From assembly GCF_019232825.1 (NCBI RefSeq), contig NZ_JAFAND010000159.1:1-47613 (forward strand): a stretch of DNA of 47,613 bases. The letters are read 5' to 3'. A program made the position numbers and the translations under genes. Below, piece by piece: positions 45,104-47,613 of this stretch. The notes beneath the pieces are model-generated. The model was not told where the DNA came from, ran no database searches, and was given only the letters and a program-made list of their open reading frames with translations. Positions within the stretch are counted from its first letter, which is position 1; each line of letters starts with the position of its first letter. This DNA comes from Paludibacterium sp. (GTDB lineage: Bacteria > Pseudomonadota > Gammaproteobacteria > Burkholderiales > Chromobacteriaceae).

Positions 45104-47325
45104 TGGTCGCCAAACAAAAAAAAGCCAAAACACCGATGCTTCGCCAACAAGACCCTTTTCTTGAGCGCGAAAAACTCAAATATCCCAATCCCTTGCCGAG
45201 CCGAGAGTTTCTGCTTTCCATTCTCTCCGAGCAAGGCGTGCCGTTATTCCCCGACGAGCTGGCCCAAATGCTGTCCATTAAACGCTCGGAGCGGGAGTTT
45301 TTCGATCGGCGCCTGGGCGCGATGGAACGCGCTGGGCAAATCATCATCAACCGCAAGGGCGCGGTCTGTGTTTCCCATAAGCTCGATCTGGTCAAATGCA
45401 AGGTGCTTGGTCATCGCGACGGTTACGGTTTCGCCGTGCCGGAAGACGGCGAGGGCGAGGACATCTTTCTGCCAGAGCGCGAAATGCACAAGGTGCTGCA
45501 TGGCGACCGCGTCATGGTGCGCATCACCGGCACCGACCGGCGCGGCCGACAGGAAGGCAGCATCGCCGAAGTGCTGGAACGCGCGGTCAACCAGGTGGTC
45601 GGCCGCATCTATCAAGAGCGCGGCGTCTGGTTCTTCGTGGCCGAGGACCGTCGCATCAACCAGGACATCCTGATCGAGCAGGGCGGCGAGCGCAAGGCGC
45701 GGCATGGCCAGGTGGTGATGGTGGAAATCCTGGTGCAGCCGGATAGCCATCGCCAGGCCATCGGTCGGGTGTTGGAGATCCTGGGCGATTACGCCGACCC
45801 CGGCATGGAGATTGAGATCGCGCTGCGCAAACATGCGCTGCCGCACCGCTTCAGCCAAGCCGCCGAGGCGCAGGCCCAAAAGACGCCCGCCAAGGTACGC
45901 AAGATCGACTTGAAGGATCGCGTCGACCTGCGCGATGTGCCGCTGGTGACGATTGACGGTGAAACCGCGCGCGACTTCGACGATGCCGTCTATGCCGAAC
46001 GCGTCGGCAAGGGGTTTCGTTTGGTGGTGGCGATTGCCGACGTCAGCCATTATGTCCAGCCGGGCGATGCGCTGGATCAGGATGCCTACGAGCGCGGCAC
46101 CTCGGTCTATTTCCCGCGGCGTGTAATTCCGATGCTGCCCGAGGCGCTGTCCAACGGTATTTGCTCGTTGAATCCGGACGTCGAGCGGCTGTGCATGGTG
46201 TGCGATATGCAGATCAATGCCAAGGGGCAGGTGAAGAGTTACCGTTTCTACCCCGCCGTGATGCGTTCGCGCGCGCGTTTGACTTATACCCAGGTGTGGG
46301 AGTGGCTGAGCAAAGGCGGCAAGACGCCGTTGATGGATCAGTTGCAGACGTTGTACGAATTATTCAAGGTGCTGCTGGCCGCGCGCGAGAAGCGCGGCGC
46401 TATCGATTTCGACACCACTGAAACCCAGATGATCTTCAACGATGACGGTAAGATCGACCGCATCGTGCCGGTGGTGCGCAACGATGCGCATCGTCTGATC
46501 GAGGAGTGCATGTTGGCCGCCAACGTCTGTGCCGCCAACTTCATCGAGGAACACAAGCACAAGTGTCTGTATCGCGTGCACGAAGGTCCGACCGACGACC
46601 GGCTGGAAAATCTGCGCGCCTATCTACGCCTGGCCGGGCTTCAGCTCGGCGGCGGCGAGCGGCCGGGCGCCAAGGACTACGCCGCCTTGGCCGACAAGAT
46701 CCGTTCCCGTCCGGATGCGCTGATGTTGCAGACCATGCTGTTGCGCTCGATGCAGCAGGCGGTCTACACGCCGGACAATGCCGGTCACTTCGGTCTGTCC
46801 TATGAGGCGTATACGCACTTTACTTCGCCGATTCGCCGTTATCCGGACCTGTTGGTCCATCGCACACTCAAGGCGATTTTGCTTGGCGAAACCTATAAGC
46901 CGGGTAAGTGGGCGCTATTGGGAGAGCACTGCTCGATGACCGAACGCCGCGCCGACGACGCCAGCCGCGACGTCGAGTCGTGGCTCAAGACGTATTACAT
47001 GCGCGACAAGATCGGCGAGGTGTTCAGCGGCAAGATCAATGCCGTCACCAGCTTCGGCGTGTTCGTTCTGCTTAACGATGTTTACGTCGAGGGGTTGGTG
47101 CACATCTCCGAGCTTGGCAAGGATTACTTCCATTTCCGCAAGGATATTCAGGCGATTGTCGGTGAGAAGAGCGGCATGCGTTATCAGCTGGGGGATCCGC
47201 TGACGGTCAAGGTGGTGCGCGCCGACTTGGAAAGCGCCAAGGTCGACTTTCAGTTGGTGCGGGAAAAGCCGAAGGCGGATGAGCCAGCGCCGGCCCGATC
47301 GAAAGGCCGACGCGCGCCGAGATGA
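45103..47325 (+). CDS. rnr: Ribonuclease R
   Basis: RNase R is a processive 3'-5' exoribonuclease that degrades structured RNA and takes part in RNA quality control. The 740-residue protein has an N-terminal HTH (about 28-90), cold-shock domains (about 90-245), the RNB domain with the catalytic acidic set (TIDGETARDFDDAV, about 283-296), YRVHEGPTDDRLENL and the C-terminal S1 domain (about 640-725), then a basic tail. The ATG at 45103 has AGAGGA 5 bases upstream; ATG 45097 is too close to that site. rlmB, its usual partner, does not follow. Confidence 0.96.
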   Translation: MVAKQKKAKTPMLRQQDPFLEREKLKYPNPLPSREFLLSILSEQGVPLFPDELAQMLSIKRSEREFFDRRLGAMERAGQIIINRKGAVCVSHKLDLVKCKVLGHRDGYGFAVPEDGEGEDIFLPEREMHKVLHGDRVMVRITGTDRRGRQEGSIAEVLERAVNQVVGRIYQERGVWFFVAEDRRINQDILIEQGGERKARHGQVVMVEILVQPDSHRQAIGRVLEILGDYADPGMEIEIALRKHALPHRFSQAAEAQAQKTPAKVRKIDLKDRVDLRDVPLVTIDGETARDFDDAVYAERVGKGFRLVVAIADVSHYVQPGDALDQDAYERGTSVYFPRRVIPMLPEALSNGICSLNPDVERLCMVCDMQINAKGQVKSYRFYPAVMRSRARLTYTQVWEWLSKGGKTPLMDQLQTLYELFKVLLAAREKRGAIDFDTTETQMIFNDDGKIDRIVPVVRNDAHRLIEECMLAANVCAANFIEEHKHKCLYRVHEGPTDDRLENLRAYLRLAGLQLGGGERPGAKDYAALADKIRSRPDALMLQTMLLRSMQQAVYTPDNAGHFGLSYEAYTHFTSPIRRYPDLLVHRTLKAILLGETYKPGKWALLGEHCSMTERRADDASRDVESWLKTYYMRDKIGEVFSGKINAVTSFGVFVLLNDVYVEGLVHISELGKDYFHFRKDIQAIVGEKSGMRYQLGDPLTVKVVRADLESAKVDFQLVREKPKADEPAPARSKGRRAPR

Positions 47326-47340
47326 TCGTATTTGCGCGCT

Positions 47341-47372
47341 AAAAAAGGATGGGTGTGAACCCGTCCTTTTTT
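47341..47372 (+). terminator. Intrinsic terminator after rnr
   Basis: GGATGGGT (47347-47354) and ACCCGTCC (47359-47366), with one G-U pair, are flanked by A6 and T6, making a stem of up to 14 bp with loop GTGA. It works in both directions. Confidence 0.92.
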
Positions 47373-47429
47373 ATTTTCTTGCCGATCAACGGTTTGCGCT
47401 CTTGCAGCGATTTTGTCGCCAAATAGGGG

Positions 47430-47458
47430 TTGACGCCCCTAAGCAGGGTGGGTATAGT
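47430..47458 (+). promoter_or_regulatory. rRNA operon promoter
   Basis: TTGACG (47430-47435) and TATAGT (47453-47458) are 17 bp apart. The C/T-rich sequence after the -10 and the boxA 35 bp downstream fit an rRNA (rrn) promoter. Transcription should begin near 47465. Confidence 0.85.
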
Positions 47459-47464
47459 TCGCCT

Positions 47465-47613
47465 CCTCGCTGCAGCAACACAACGCAGCACCGCTCTTTA
47501 ACAGAACAGAACAACCGATAGGTGTGAGTGCCGGGGGAGCCCGACACTTGCACTGCAAGAGACAGAAAGTAACCTTCGGGTTTCTTTGAAGTCCTTGCGT
47601 GCCAAAGTACGAA
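47465..47613 (+). other. Leader of an rRNA operon with boxA antitermination site
   Basis: GCTCTTTAACA at 47493-47503 is a boxA-like Nus antitermination element, followed by AACCGATAGGTGTGAGTG, which resembles the 16S leader of Neisseriales. The mature 16S rRNA start is not in the window and should lie shortly to the right. Confidence 0.82.

Overview
The window most likely comes from a betaproteobacterium of the order Neisseriales, close to Chromobacteriaceae. The GC content is high. The housekeeping gene order is ndk-rlmN-pilF-rodZ-ispG-hisS-yfgM-bamB-der-hfq-hflX. Ohr/OhrR are of the Xanthomonas type, and the rRNA-operon leader at the right edge resembles those of Neisseriales. This placement is inferred from gene content and was not tested by a search.

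Layout, left to right. (1) 1-3595: a 2-aminoethylphosphonate uptake and catabolism locus: ATPase (cut by the edge), periplasmic binding protein, PhnW transaminase and a DeoR-family regulator. A palindromic operator candidate lies in front of phnW. (2) 3650-5554: the ohr/ohrR peroxide-defence pair with two OhrR-type boxes, then an SDR-family protein. (3) 5555-7396: a 519-bp AT-rich gap followed by an AdiC/CadB/PotE-type antiporter with no decarboxylase next to it. (4) 7386-24319: the main accessory feature, about 20 genes of an aryl-polyene (APE)-like type II fatty acid/polyketide cluster. A 13-gene, tightly overlapping minus-strand operon (23403 down to 12236) encodes an ACP, a membrane protein, an AMP ligase, two hotdog dehydratases, a LpxL-like acyltransferase, LolA-like and MMPL-type export proteins, a hydrolase, a NodB deacetylase, a ketosynthase with its chain-length-factor-like partner, and a ketoreductase. 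A separate plus-strand ACP-KS-dehydratase triad sits beside it. A divergent minus-strand trio (acyltransferase, glycosyltransferase, methyltransferase) could build a lipid anchor, and a divergent PAP2-type phosphatase closes the cluster. No gene for making an aromatic starter and no phosphopantetheinyl transferase is visible.

(5) 24309-27707: YcaQ-type DNA glycosylase, NDH-2, a small cupin, and an orphan 45-codon acidic protein gene with its own promoter and terminator. (6) 27711-42093: SPOR protein, then the conserved housekeeping block from ndk to purA. The usual hflK-hflC pair between hflX and hisZ is missing. In its place is a 255-bp gap rich in hairpins that ends in an intrinsic terminator. 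(7) 42158-45103: pncB and a Gfo/Idh/MocA oxidoreductase, flanked by three identical tRNA-Leu(CAG) genes in two separate minus-strand transcription units with strong promoters. (8) 45103-47613: rnr, its terminator, and the promoter and boxA leader of an rRNA operon whose 16S gene should start just beyond the window.

Three REP-like palindromes occur, one after phnW and two as a head-to-head pair inside the polyene cluster. No CRISPR array, insertion sequence, integrase or prophage gene was seen.
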